A DNA stretch of 63,205 nt from contig NZ_CVSU01000092.1 in assembly GCF_001180205.1 (NCBI RefSeq), positions 1 through 63,205 on the forward strand, given 5' to 3'. A program made the translations under genes and the position numbers. The stretch's first letter is position 1. Every line of letters begins with the position of its first letter. The DNA is from Candidatus Pelagibacter communis. Its GTDB lineage: Bacteria; Pseudomonadota; Alphaproteobacteria; Pelagibacterales; Pelagibacteraceae. A model generated the notes under the pieces. The model was not told the DNA's origin and made no database searches. It was given only the letters and a program-made list of their open reading frames with translations. Below, one piece after another: positions 26,598 to 35,179 of this stretch.

Positions 26598-28382
26598 TTG
26601 AATAAATACAGAACACACAAGTGTAATGAATTAAGAAAAGAGGATGTAGATAAAAAAATTTCTCTTTCAGGCTGGATAAATAAAAAAAGAGACCATGGGA
26701 ATATATTATTTATTGATTTGAGAGACAATTATGGAGTTACCCAATGTATAATTGATAAAGATAATAAATATTTTTCTGATTTAGAAAAAATGCAATTAGA
26801 GACTGTAATTAAAGTTGAGGGAAAAGTAGTTAATAGATCTAAAGAAACAATTAATTCAGAAATAGACACAGGTGAAATAGAGATTGTTATTGAGAAGTAT
26901 GAAGTTTTAGGGACTTGTAAAGAACTACCTATGCCAATCTTTAGTGATCAAGAATATGCTGAAGAAATAAGATTAAAATATAGATTTTTAGATTTAAGAA
27001 GAAAAAAAATTCATGAAAATATTATTTTAAGATCTAAAGTTATTTCATACATCAGAAATGAAATGACTAAATTGGGTTTTTTAGAATTTCAAACACCAAT
27101 TTTAACCTCATCTAGCCCAGAGGGTGCTAGAGATTTTTTAGTGCCAAGTCGTTTAAATCCTGGAAAATTTTATGCATTACCTCAAGCTCCTCAACAATTT
27201 AAACAACTAATAATGGTCTCAGGTTTTGACAGATATTTTCAAATTGCACCTTGTTTTAGAGATGAAGATGCTAGAGCGGACAGAAGTCCTGGAGAATTTT
27301 ATCAATTAGATTTAGAAATGTCATTTGTTGAGCAGGAAGATGTATTTAATGTAGTTGAGAAATTAATGGTTAATACGTTTAAAAATTTTTCAACTAAAAA
27401 ACTGATGTTTGATAAATTTCCAAAGATTTCATACAAGGAAGCAATGCTTAAATATGGTACTGATAAACCAGATTTAAGAAACCCACTCATTGTAAATGAT
27501 ATAACTGAAATTTTTACAAGAAAAGATGTTTCATTTGAAATATTTAAAAAATTAGTAAAATCTGGATCTAAAGTAAGATGTATTATTACAAAAAATACGA
27601 AAGATAAGCCAAGAAGTTTTTTTGATAATATTGATAAATGGGCAAAAGAAGAAGGAGCTTCTGGTTTAGCTTATTTTACTTTTGAAAAAGATGAAGATAT
27701 TTCAGCAAAAGGACCTATAGGAAAATTCTTTTCTCAAGATGCATTGGTTGAAATCATGAAAAAAACAAACTGTGAAATAGGGGATAGTATTTTCATGGCT
27801 TGTGGAAAACAAGATGAATTAGAAAAAATTACTGCACTAGCAAGAGATAAAATCGGAAGGGATTTAAATTTAATAGATGAAAATGTTTTCGCATTTTGCT
27901 GGATTGTAGATTATCCAATGTTTGAAAAAGATGAATCAACAAACAAGATTGAATTTAGTCACAATCCATTTTCAATGCCTCAAGGTGATTTAAGGGAAAT
28001 AGATTTTGAAAACCCATTAGATATACTTGCTTATCAATACGATATAGTTTGTAATGGTATAGAATTATCTTCAGGAGCAATTAGAAATCATAAACCAGAA
28101 CTCATGTATAAACTTTTCTCGATTGCGGGATATGATAAAAAGCAAGTAGATGAAAAATTTAGTGGTATGATTAATGCACTTAGTTATGGCGCACCACCAC
28201 ATGGAGGAATAGCACCTGGTATTGACAGAATCGTAATGTTAATAGCTAATGAGAAAAATATTAGGGAAGTAACTATGTTTCCAATGAACCAAAATGCACA
28301 AGATTTGATGATGAATTCACCATCTGAGGTAAATCCAGATCAATTGAAAGAATTAAACTTAGCTTTAAAAACAAAAAAATAA
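26598..28382 (+). CDS. aspS: aspartate--tRNA ligase
   Basis: Charges tRNA-Asp. The 594-residue protein has an N-terminal OB anticodon-binding domain (RDHGNILFIDLRDNYG near residue 32), class II motif 2 in FRDEDARADRSPGEFYQLD near 220, a bacterial insert domain, and motif 3 in GGIAPGIDRIVM near 535. Start is TTG directly after the hdaA stop, with AGAGG at 26588-26592 five bases upstream. Whether it also charges tRNA-Asn cannot be judged from this gene; no gatCAB is in the window. Confidence 0.95.
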   Translation: MNKYRTHKCNELRKEDVDKKISLSGWINKKRDHGNILFIDLRDNYGVTQCIIDKDNKYFSDLEKMQLETVIKVEGKVVNRSKETINSEIDTGEIEIVIEKYEVLGTCKELPMPIFSDQEYAEEIRLKYRFLDLRRKKIHENIILRSKVISYIRNEMTKLGFLEFQTPILTSSSPEGARDFLVPSRLNPGKFYALPQAPQQFKQLIMVSGFDRYFQIAPCFRDEDARADRSPGEFYQLDLEMSFVEQEDVFNVVEKLMVNTFKNFSTKKLMFDKFPKISYKEAMLKYGTDKPDLRNPLIVNDITEIFTRKDVSFEIFKKLVKSGSKVRCIITKNTKDKPRSFFDNIDKWAKEEGASGLAYFTFEKDEDISAKGPIGKFFSQDALVEIMKKTNCEIGDSIFMACGKQDELEKITALARDKIGRDLNLIDENVFAFCWIVDYPMFEKDESTNKIEFSHNPFSMPQGDLREIDFENPLDILAYQYDIVCNGIELSSGAIRNHKPELMYKLFSIAGYDKKQVDEKFSGMINALSYGAPPHGGIAPGIDRIVMLIANEKNIREVTMFPMNQNAQDLMMNSPSEVNPDQLKELNLALKTKK

Positions 28383-28383
28383 C

Positions 28384-29208
28384 TTATTTTTTACCTTTTA
28401 AACTTATTTTTACATCTGAAAGATCAACTAGATTTTTTTTATAATTATTTCTAACGAAACCTTTACTGGTAATGTCTTTTACAATTTTCAATAATTGATT
28501 TTGATCTTCAGAGCTTTGATCTTCTGCATTGATGGCATCATTTCCTCCAATAGCTGGAGTATGGGCCAGATCTTCTCTATTCTGATATGAAATAGCTAAT
28601 TCTCTAAAAATATAATCCAAAATTGATGTAGCGCTTAAAATTCTATCATTTCCATGGACTTTTCCAGATGGTTCAAATTTTGTACCTACAAATGCACTTA
28701 TAAACTCATCTAACGGAACACCATATTGAAGTCCAAGAGAAACAGCAATTGCAAAATTATTCATTAAAGCTTTTACAAGCTCACCTTCTTTACTAGTATC
28801 AATAAATATTTCTCCAATTTTTCCGTCTTCATATTCTCCCGTATGAAGGTAAACTTTGTGATCACCAATAGTAGCTTTTTGAATATATCCTTTTCTTCTG
28901 TCAGGCATGCTAAACCTTTTGCCGGACTTCTCGTTAGCAGTGTTAATACTTGTTATTATATTTTCTTTATTTATTGGGCTTTTTTTGTCTATTTCAGAAA
29001 CTGCATCTACTTTATTATTTTTAAGGACATTATTGTTTTTAGGGTCTAAACTTTTTGTTTTTCTGTTATCAAGTTTTACGTCTAAAACTTCAAATTTGCC
29101 ATCATCTCTTTTTTCTAAATTTTTTAACTCTACCTCATTAATATCATCTAAATAATGATTTACTTTAAATGTACAGGTATAATAAGTTTCAACTAAATAC
29201 TTTGCCAT
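28384..29208 (-). CDS. stand-alone protein resembling the C terminus of B12-dependent ribonucleotide reductase
   Basis: A 274-residue protein. Residues about 97-215 resemble the C-terminal part of NrdJ (class II ribonucleotide reductase) in alphaproteobacteria: [27 protein letters not shown], then [20 protein letters not shown] and [17 protein letters not shown]. The catalytic barrel is absent, and the only cysteine I see is Cys12, so neither active-site nor C-terminal redox cysteines exist. The N-terminal 55 residues ([19 protein letters not shown]) are a separate conserved-looking module, followed by a Lys/Asn-rich linker. It cannot be a reductase on its own; a regulatory or structural role is open. 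Convergent with aspS, 1 base apart. Confidence 0.7.
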   Translation of the reverse strand: MAKYLVETYYTCTFKVNHYLDDINEVELKNLEKRDDGKFEVLDVKLDNRKTKSLDPKNNNVLKNNKVDAVSEIDKKSPINKENIITSINTANEKSGKRFSMPDRRKGYIQKATIGDHKVYLHTGEYEDGKIGEIFIDTSKEGELVKALMNNFAIAVSLGLQYGVPLDEFISAFVGTKFEPSGKVHGNDRILSATSILDYIFRELAISYQNREDLAHTPAIGGNDAINAEDQSSEDQNQLLKIVKDITSKGFVRNNYKKNLVDLSDVKISLKGKK

Positions 29209-29322
29209 TTGACCTCAATTATAATTTTAATTTGAATAATGAATCAATTAATTTATATACATATTCATATTTTAGTCTAATTTAAATTTTACAATTTTTA
29301 ATTGAATAAATAAAAAAATATT

Positions 29323-29682
29323 ATGTTGACACTCTTAAAAAAAATTTTCACATGGTGGAATCAAGATACCTTTGGAACAAGACTAAAAACTATTTTTTTT
29401 GGAAAACTAGTAGGTACTGATGAGTTAGGTAATAAATACTATGAGAGTAAAAACGGTAAAAGATGGGTTATCTATTCAAACACAATTGATGCATCAAAAA
29501 TTCCAGTAGAATGGTATTCTTGGATACATTTTACGCCTAATAAAATTGAGAAAAAACACACATTAGAAAAATATAACTGGCAAAAACCGCATCAAGAAAA
29601 TTTAACTGGAACTGACGCAGCATATTATCCAAATAAAAATAAAGATGGTGTTAAAAAGAAATACTCAAGTTGGAAAGAATAA
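29323..29682 (+). CDS. NDUFA12-family complex I accessory protein
   Basis: A 119-residue homologue of the 17.2-kDa accessory subunit of NADH:ubiquinone oxidoreductase, found in mitochondria and alphaproteobacteria. Markers are WWNQDTFGTRL near residue 12, GTDELGNKYYE near 31, KRWVIYSN near 46 and PVEWYSWIHFT near 61. It probably assists assembly of complex I. The DUF2155 gene starts inside its end, a linkage commonly seen in alphaproteobacteria. Confidence 0.9.
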   Translation: MLTLLKKIFTWWNQDTFGTRLKTIFFGKLVGTDELGNKYYESKNGKRWVIYSNTIDASKIPVEWYSWIHFTPNKIEKKHTLEKYNWQKPHQENLTGTDAAYYPNKNKDGVKKKYSSWKE

Positions 29683-30052
29683 TTTTAAATTAATTTATTT
29701 AGTTTTTTTATTTTATTTTTGTTTAGTTTTTAGTTCAAATTCAAAAATTAATTTAGAGGGAAATTTTACTGATATAAAAATTTTAGACAAAATAAGTTCT
29801 AAAAATACCTTGCTTAAACTAAAAAATGGAGAATTAAAAAAATTTAAAGATTTATCTATTAAAAGCCTCAAGTGTAAAAATTCAGAATTTGATGATAATC
29901 CAGAAATAACTGCATATATTCAGGTTAGGGATTTAACAAATAAAAGTAATGATGAGGTTTTTGTTTTTAATGGTTGGATGTTTTCATCCAGCCCTTCAAT
30001 AACACCTTTCGATCATCCTGTTTATGATGTTTGGCTTGTTAGTTGTTATTAA
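29645..30052 (+). CDS. DUF2155 exported protein
   Basis: A 135-residue protein with an N-terminal signal segment (about residues 14-33) and a DUF2155 domain. Two cysteines (one in LKCKNSE near residue 80 and the penultimate Cys) and the motif VFNGWMFSSSPSITPFDHPVYDVW are typical; family function is unknown, predicted periplasmic. The ATG at 29645 lies 38 bases inside the NDUFA12 gene; no later start fits the signal peptide. Its stop shares TTAA with the convergent accC stop. Confidence 0.85.
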   Translation: MVLKRNTQVGKNNFKLIYLVFLFYFCLVFSSNSKINLEGNFTDIKILDKISSKNTLLKLKNGELKKFKDLSIKSLKCKNSEFDDNPEITAYIQVRDLTNKSNDEVFVFNGWMFSSSPSITPFDHPVYDVWLVSCY

Positions 30053-31386
30053 ACTATCGGGTCTTTATCTAACCAACTTACATTAAAATTTGAATTAATA
30101 AATTTTTTATGATTTAGCAATTTTTTATGAAGTGGAATAGTCGTGGTAATGCCTTCTATTACAAACTCATCTAAAGATCTATTCATTCTTTGAATTGCTT
30201 CTGTTCTGTTTCTACCATGACAAATTAACTTACAAACCATACTATCGTAATAAGGTGTTACCTTATATCCTTGGAATATTGAACCATCAACTCTAGTTCT
30301 AAAACCAGATGGTTGATGACACATACTAATAACTCCAGGGGAAGGCTGAAAGTTTTTACTAGCATCTTCAGCATTTATTCTACATTCAATTGCATGTCCT
30401 CTAGGATTTACATCACTTTGTTTTAAAGCTGTTTCTCCTGAAAAAGCAATCCAAATTTGCTCTTTAATTATATCAATACCAGTGACCATCTCGGTTACAG
30501 GATGTTCAACTTGAACTCTTGTATTCATTTCAAGGAAATAAAATTTCCCATCTTCATATATAAATTCAACAGTCCCAGCTCCCATATAACCTATTTTTGC
30601 TACCATTTTGACTGTTCTTTCAAATAAATCTTTTCTTATTTCATCATTTAAAACTGGACTTGGTGTTTCTTCTATTAATTTTTGATGTCTTCTTTGAACC
30701 GAACAGTCTCTCTCATGTAGGTGAACTGCTCTATTTTTTCCAGCTAATATTTGAACCTCAATATGCCTTGGATTTTGAAAAAATTTTTCAATATAAACTT
30801 CATCATTACCAAAGTATTTTTGTGCTTCTGATTTTGCAGTTGAAAACAACGTTTCAAATTCTTCTTCTTTATAAACTATTTTCATACCTTTACCTCCACC
30901 TCCACCTGAGGCTTTGATTAACAAAGGAAAACCAATTTTTTTACATAGTTCTTTTGCTTCAGAAACATTTTTTACTCCTCCCTCAGAGCCCTCAATAACA
31001 GGCAATCCATTTTCTTTAGCTATTCTTTTTGCTTGAATTTTATCACCCATCATTTCAATATGTTTTGATGAAGCTCCTATAAAATTAATTTTATTCTCTT
31101 CTAAAATTCTTGCAAAATTCGCATTTTCCGAAAGAAAACCATAGCCAGGATGAACAGCATCAGCATTTGTAAGTTCTATTGCTGACATTAATGCTGGAAT
31201 ATTTAAATAACTATTTGCAGGTTGATGAGAACCAATACACACACTTTCATCAGCCATTCTGACATGCATACTTTCTTTATCTACATCTGAATGAACAGCT
31301 ACTGTAGATATTCCCCATTCTTTACAGGCTCTAATAATTCTAACCGCAATTTCCCCACGGTTTGCAATTAAAATTTTTTTAAACAT
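30049..31386 (-). CDS. accC: acetyl-CoA carboxylase, biotin carboxylase subunit
   Basis: Carboxylates biotin on AccB with ATP and bicarbonate, the first step of malonyl-CoA formation. The 445-residue protein has FKKILIANRGEIAVRIIRAC at the start, the Gly-rich ATP loop GGGGGKGM near 162, RDCSVQRRHQKLIEE near 228 and EMNTRVQVEHPVTE near 285 with the catalytic Glu and Arg. It follows accB by 3 bases. Confidence 0.96.
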   Translation of the reverse strand: MFKKILIANRGEIAVRIIRACKEWGISTVAVHSDVDKESMHVRMADESVCIGSHQPANSYLNIPALMSAIELTNADAVHPGYGFLSENANFARILEENKINFIGASSKHIEMMGDKIQAKRIAKENGLPVIEGSEGGVKNVSEAKELCKKIGFPLLIKASGGGGGKGMKIVYKEEEFETLFSTAKSEAQKYFGNDEVYIEKFFQNPRHIEVQILAGKNRAVHLHERDCSVQRRHQKLIEETPSPVLNDEIRKDLFERTVKMVAKIGYMGAGTVEFIYEDGKFYFLEMNTRVQVEHPVTEMVTGIDIIKEQIWIAFSGETALKQSDVNPRGHAIECRINAEDASKNFQPSPGVISMCHQPSGFRTRVDGSIFQGYKVTPYYDSMVCKLICHGRNRTEAIQRMNRSLDEFVIEGITTTIPLHKKLLNHKKFINSNFNVSWLDKDPIV

Positions 31387-31389
31387 TAT

Positions 31390-31824
31390 TTATTCAAGGA
31401 TAATAATAGTTTGACCAAATTCTACGGGTTGACCATCTTCAACACAAATTTCTTTTACTACGCCATCTGCTGTTGAAGGGACATGGTTCATTGTTTTCAT
31501 TGCCTCAACAATCATTATTGTATCACCTTTTTTAATCTTTTTTCCAATCTCAACAAACTTTTTAGCACCAGGTTCTGGTGCATGATAGGCTGTTCCAATT
31601 ATAGGTGAGGTAATTTCAATTCCTGATTTAATATTTTGAGTTTGATTAGGTGGCGAACCTGTTGTGGATGTTGAGGGCGAAATAACTTGTGGCTGGTTAC
31701 TAATTGAAACATTATTTTTTGATACTTTAATTTTTGTATCTTTTTCAGTTATCTCTATTTCAGTAAGATTAAATTCTTTTAAATAATCACTTAATTCTTT
31801 AATTATTTTTTTATCTATTTTCAT
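31390..31824 (-). CDS. accB: biotin carboxyl carrier protein of acetyl-CoA carboxylase
   Basis: Carries biotin between carboxylase and carboxyltransferase. The 144-residue protein has an N-terminal helical domain, a flexible Ser/Pro/Thr-rich linker (residues 45-65) and the C-terminal biotinyl domain with biotin on Lys110 in VEAMKTMNHV. It starts 14 bases inside aroQ; aroQ-accB-accC is a common proteobacterial order. Confidence 0.95.
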   Translation of the reverse strand: MKIDKKIIKELSDYLKEFNLTEIEITEKDTKIKVSKNNVSISNQPQVISPSTSTTGSPPNQTQNIKSGIEITSPIIGTAYHAPEPGAKKFVEIGKKIKKGDTIMIVEAMKTMNHVPSTADGVVKEICVEDGQPVEFGQTIIILE

Positions 31825-32260
31825 TTTGCAAAGTCTTTTGTAATGAAATTATGGCCAAAATATATCCTTCAGCACCCAATCCAAAAATTCCCCCAGTAAC
31901 GACACCACTTATAAGTGATTTATGTCTAAATTCCTCTCTTTTATAAATATTAGATAAATGTAACTCGATTATTGGTTTTTTGAATAAATCTAAAGCATCT
32001 CTTATAGCCACAGAGGTATGAGTAAATGCAGCGGCATTTATTATCATGCCATCAAATTTTTTCCTAGCATCTTGAATTATATTAACAAGCTCTCCTTCAA
32101 CATTAGATTGAGCAAATTCAACATCAATACCGATTTCTCCTGCTTTTTTTGAACATTTTTTTTTAAGTTGATCAAAAGTAATTGATCCATATTGTGATTG
32201 TTCTCTTTCTCCTAATAGATTAAGATTTGGACCATTAATAATAATTATTTTATTATTCAT
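31811..32260 (-). CDS. aroQ: 3-dehydroquinate dehydratase, type II
   Basis: Dehydrates 3-dehydroquinate in the shikimate pathway. The 149-residue protein has the N-terminal IIINGPNLNLLGEREQSQYG segment with catalytic Arg and Tyr, GMIINAAAFTHTSVAIRDAL near residue 70, and VEVHLSNI-like IELHLSNIYKREEFR near 97 with the catalytic His. Divergent from thiS across a 16-base space. Confidence 0.95.
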   Translation of the reverse strand: MNNKIIIINGPNLNLLGEREQSQYGSITFDQLKKKCSKKAGEIGIDVEFAQSNVEGELVNIIQDARKKFDGMIINAAAFTHTSVAIRDALDLFKKPIIELHLSNIYKREEFRHKSLISGVVTGGIFGLGAEGYILAIISLQKTLQNENR

Positions 32261-32276
32261 TCAGCACTTATATACG

Positions 32277-32495
32277 ATGAAAAAAATAAAAAAAATAAAA
32301 ATTAAAATAAATGGCAAAATCAAATCTATAAAGCAAGATTCCAACCTTTCTGAAGTGTTAAAAAATCTAAAAATTCCTTTAAATAAAGTAGCTATTGAGC
32401 TTAATGAAGAAATAATAGATAAAAAAAAAATTAACAAAATTAATTTGAATAAAAATGATAAAATTGAAATAGTTCATTTTATTGGAGGTGGTTAA
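32277..32495 (+). CDS. thiS: sulfur carrier protein ThiS
   Basis: Ubiquitin-like carrier of 72 residues; its C-terminal Gly-Gly is adenylated and converted to a thiocarboxylate that gives sulfur to the thiazole ring of thiamine. The terminal sequence IVHFIGGG and the LEDL-like LSEVLKNLKIP core support the call. It is Lys/Ile-rich at the N terminus. The codons for its terminal glycines double as the ribosome site of thiG. Confidence 0.9.
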   Translation: MKKIKKIKIKINGKIKSIKQDSNLSEVLKNLKIPLNKVAIELNEEIIDKKKINKINLNKNDKIEIVHFIGGG

Positions 32496-32496
32496 T

Positions 32497-33270
32497 TTGA
32501 AAAAAGATAGTCTGATTATTGCGAATAAAAAATTTAATTCCAGATTAATTGTTGGAACAGGAAAATATAAAAGCATGACTGAGTGCGCAAAAGCAATTAA
32601 ACTTTCTGGAGCAGAAATCGTAACAGTTGCTGTAAGAAGGGTAAATATTTCAGATAAAAAAAAGCCTTTATTGATGGATTATATTGATCCAAAAAAAATT
32701 ACATATTTACCAAATACAGCAGGCTGCTTTAATTCAAAAGAAGCTTTGAGAACTTTGAGATTAGCTAGGGAAATAGGTGGTTGGAAGTTAGTTAAATTAG
32801 AAGTTTTAGGAGATAAAAAAAATTTATTTCCTGACATGATAGAAACTTTAAAATCAACAGAAGTTTTAGCTAAGGAGGGTTTTAAGGTTATGGTTTATTG
32901 CAATGATGATCCTTTAATGGCTAAGCGTTTAGAGAATTCAGGTGCTGATGCTATTATGCCTTTAGCTGCGCCAATTGGATCAGGACTAGGCATTCAAAAC
33001 AAAATTAATATTCAAATAATTAGAAAACAAACAAAACTTCCATTAATCATTGATGCTGGTTTAGGTCAAGCTTCAGATGCTACAATTGCAATGGAATTAG
33101 GATGTGACGGAGTTCTGGTTAATACTGCAATTGCTAAAGCTAAAAAGCCTTTCGAGATGGCACTTGCATTTAAAAATGCAGTCATTGCTGGAAGACAATC
33201 TTTTAAATCTGGAAGAATAGATAAAATTTTAATGGGCAATCCATCTTCTCCATCCAAAGGAATTATTTAG
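32497..33270 (+). CDS. thiG: thiazole synthase
   Basis: Builds the thiazole phosphate of thiamine from deoxyxylulose phosphate, dehydroglycine or glycine imine, and ThiS thiocarboxylate. Key parts are RLIVGTGKYKS, the Schiff-base Lys in VKLEVLGD, MPLAAPIGSGLGI and IDAGLGQASDA. A TTG at 32482 is open, but TTG 32497 is 7 bases after GGAGGT (32484-32489) and gives the usual length of about 257. Its last 8 bases overlap the convergent RNase E gene. No thiC, thiO or thiE is in the window. Confidence 0.93.
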   Translation: MKKDSLIIANKKFNSRLIVGTGKYKSMTECAKAIKLSGAEIVTVAVRRVNISDKKKPLLMDYIDPKKITYLPNTAGCFNSKEALRTLRLAREIGGWKLVKLEVLGDKKNLFPDMIETLKSTEVLAKEGFKVMVYCNDDPLMAKRLENSGADAIMPLAAPIGSGLGIQNKINIQIIRKQTKLPLIIDAGLGQASDATIAMELGCDGVLVNTAIAKAKKPFEMALAFKNAVIAGRQSFKSGRIDKILMGNPSSPSKGII

Positions 33271-35080
33271 TTTTTTTAAAATATCTTTTTTTCTTAAAAG
33301 TTTTTTTATTAATTTTTTTCTTTACTTTATTTACTGCTAACTTACTTTCTTTATTTTGTATTTCCAAATTTTTTAATTTTTCATAATATTCTATTAATTC
33401 AATTGTTTTTTTTGATTTATTTTTAATATCTATGATGTACTCGGGTATAATCAAAGAATTGTCACTAATAATATCTATTTTCATTTTATTTTTTTTCTCA
33501 AAATAAGTTAAATCTTCAACAAAATTTTCTTTAAGGAAATCTGAAACTTTTTCACATACTTTTAATTCAACAAATTTAGCTTTATTAATAACTGCTTTTA
33601 ATTCAACAATTTTTAGTAGTTTTTGAGCAAAAGATTCATCAGTTAATGTAACTTTCCATTTAATTGCACTTTCTCTTAGCCTTTGTCTTGACATTTCCAA
33701 AAGACCAAAATTACTTATTCTTCCAATTTGAATTCTTGCTCTATCTGATCTGCATTTTTCTTTTAGTTTTCTTTCTACTAATCTCCTATTTCCGTAACCA
33801 AGCATATCAATAAAATCTATAATGATTAAACCAGACAAATCTCTTATTTTAATTTGTCTTGCAATTTCTTCAGCAGCCTCGATATTCGTATCTAAAGCAG
33901 TGCTTTCAACATTTTTTCCTTTTATTGAACTTCCAGAATTTATATCAATAGAAACTAAAGCCTCTGTTGGGTTAATAACCAAATATCCTCCTGATTTAAG
34001 TTTAATTTCAGATTCAAATATTTGATTTAATTTTTGTTCAATATTTTCTTGAATAAATAGTGGAATTTTTCCTCTATATTTTTTTACTTTCTTCACATTT
34101 GATGGCATCATAGTTTTCATGAACGATTGAGCTTTTTTATAACCGTCGTTACCCTCTACAATTATATTTTGGGTATTTTCATCAAACATATCTCTTAAAG
34201 TTCTTTTAATTATTTCACTTTCTTGATGAATTAAAGAGGGAGCGATAGAGTTGATTGCATTTTCCTTTATTTGACTCCAAGAATTGATCAAAGTTGTTAA
34301 ATCACTATTTATTTCATTTTTTGTTTTATTGCTTCCAGCAGTTCTTACAATTAATCCCATCTCCTTAGGTATTTCAATTTCATTTAAAATTGTTCTTATT
34401 TTTTTTCTATCAGCAGGATTAAATATTTTTCTTGATATACCTCCTCCTTTAGGAGTGTTTGGCATTAATACTATATATTTACCAGCAATTGAAATAAATG
34501 TACTTAATGCAGCACCTTTTTGACCTCTTTCATCTTTTAAAACTTGTACAAGAATTACCTGGTTAGGTTTTATTACTTCTTGAATTTTATATCTTTTAAA
34601 TTTAAATCTGTGCTCTTTCTTTTTTTCTTTTCCATCATCTAAATTTTCTTTTTCAGTAATATTTTCTTTATTACTTGAATCTTCTTCTATTTGTTCCTCT
34701 GATATCTTCTCTATAGGATCATCAATTTCTAGTTTTCCTTCAGCAATGTTTTCCTCTTCTTTAGCCTCAACTTCTCTTGAAAGTTCTTCTCTTGCTTTTT
34801 CCTCCTCCTCTTTAATTCTTTCTAAATCTGCTTTTGGTATCTGATAATAATCTGATTGAATATCATTAAAAGACAAAAACCCATGCCTCTCTCTTCCAAA
34901 ATCAACAAAGGCTGCTTGCAAAGAGGGTTCAATTCTACTTACTTTACCTAAATAAATATTATTTTTAATTAAGTTATTTTTTAAACCTTCGTACTCGTAA
35001 TCTTCAATATTTTCGCCTGATTTAAGAACAACTCTAGTTTCGTTAGGATGCGAAGCATCGATATATAAATTTTTTTCCAT
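33263..35080 (-). CDS. rne: ribonuclease E/G
   Basis: Endoribonuclease for mRNA decay and RNA maturation. The 605-residue protein has an S1 domain at the start (NIYLGKVSRIEPSLQAAFVDFG near residue 37) interrupted by an acidic insert (about 85-160), an RNase H-like and 5'-sensor region, and the catalytic DNase-I-like part with SGLIIIDFIDM near 415 and RISNFGLLEMSRQRLRES near 455. The zinc-link CPxCxGTG that normally follows is absent, and there is no long scaffold tail, only a basic end. Divergent from PBP1A. Confidence 0.92.
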   Translation of the reverse strand: MEKNLYIDASHPNETRVVLKSGENIEDYEYEGLKNNLIKNNIYLGKVSRIEPSLQAAFVDFGRERHGFLSFNDIQSDYYQIPKADLERIKEEEEKAREELSREVEAKEEENIAEGKLEIDDPIEKISEEQIEEDSSNKENITEKENLDDGKEKKKEHRFKFKRYKIQEVIKPNQVILVQVLKDERGQKGAALSTFISIAGKYIVLMPNTPKGGGISRKIFNPADRKKIRTILNEIEIPKEMGLIVRTAGSNKTKNEINSDLTTLINSWSQIKENAINSIAPSLIHQESEIIKRTLRDMFDENTQNIIVEGNDGYKKAQSFMKTMMPSNVKKVKKYRGKIPLFIQENIEQKLNQIFESEIKLKSGGYLVINPTEALVSIDINSGSSIKGKNVESTALDTNIEAAEEIARQIKIRDLSGLIIIDFIDMLGYGNRRLVERKLKEKCRSDRARIQIGRISNFGLLEMSRQRLRESAIKWKVTLTDESFAQKLLKIVELKAVINKAKFVELKVCEKVSDFLKENFVEDLTYFEKKNKMKIDIISDNSLIIPEYIIDIKNKSKKTIELIEYYEKLKNLEIQNKESKLAVNKVKKKINKKTFKKKRYFKKTK

Positions 35081-35179
35081 AATTTTGTGAATGTTGATTT
35101 CATTAGTAATTTAATATTAAAATTTTGTTTAATTTTCTTGCCATATCTTTAACAAATTCCAAGATATAATGAAATTAAA

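Noticed and set aside
28907-29155. Plus-strand frames opposite the NrdJ-like gene
   Set aside because: Phe/Ser/Leu-rich translation of an antisense Lys/Asn/Asp linker; typical AT-rich shadow.
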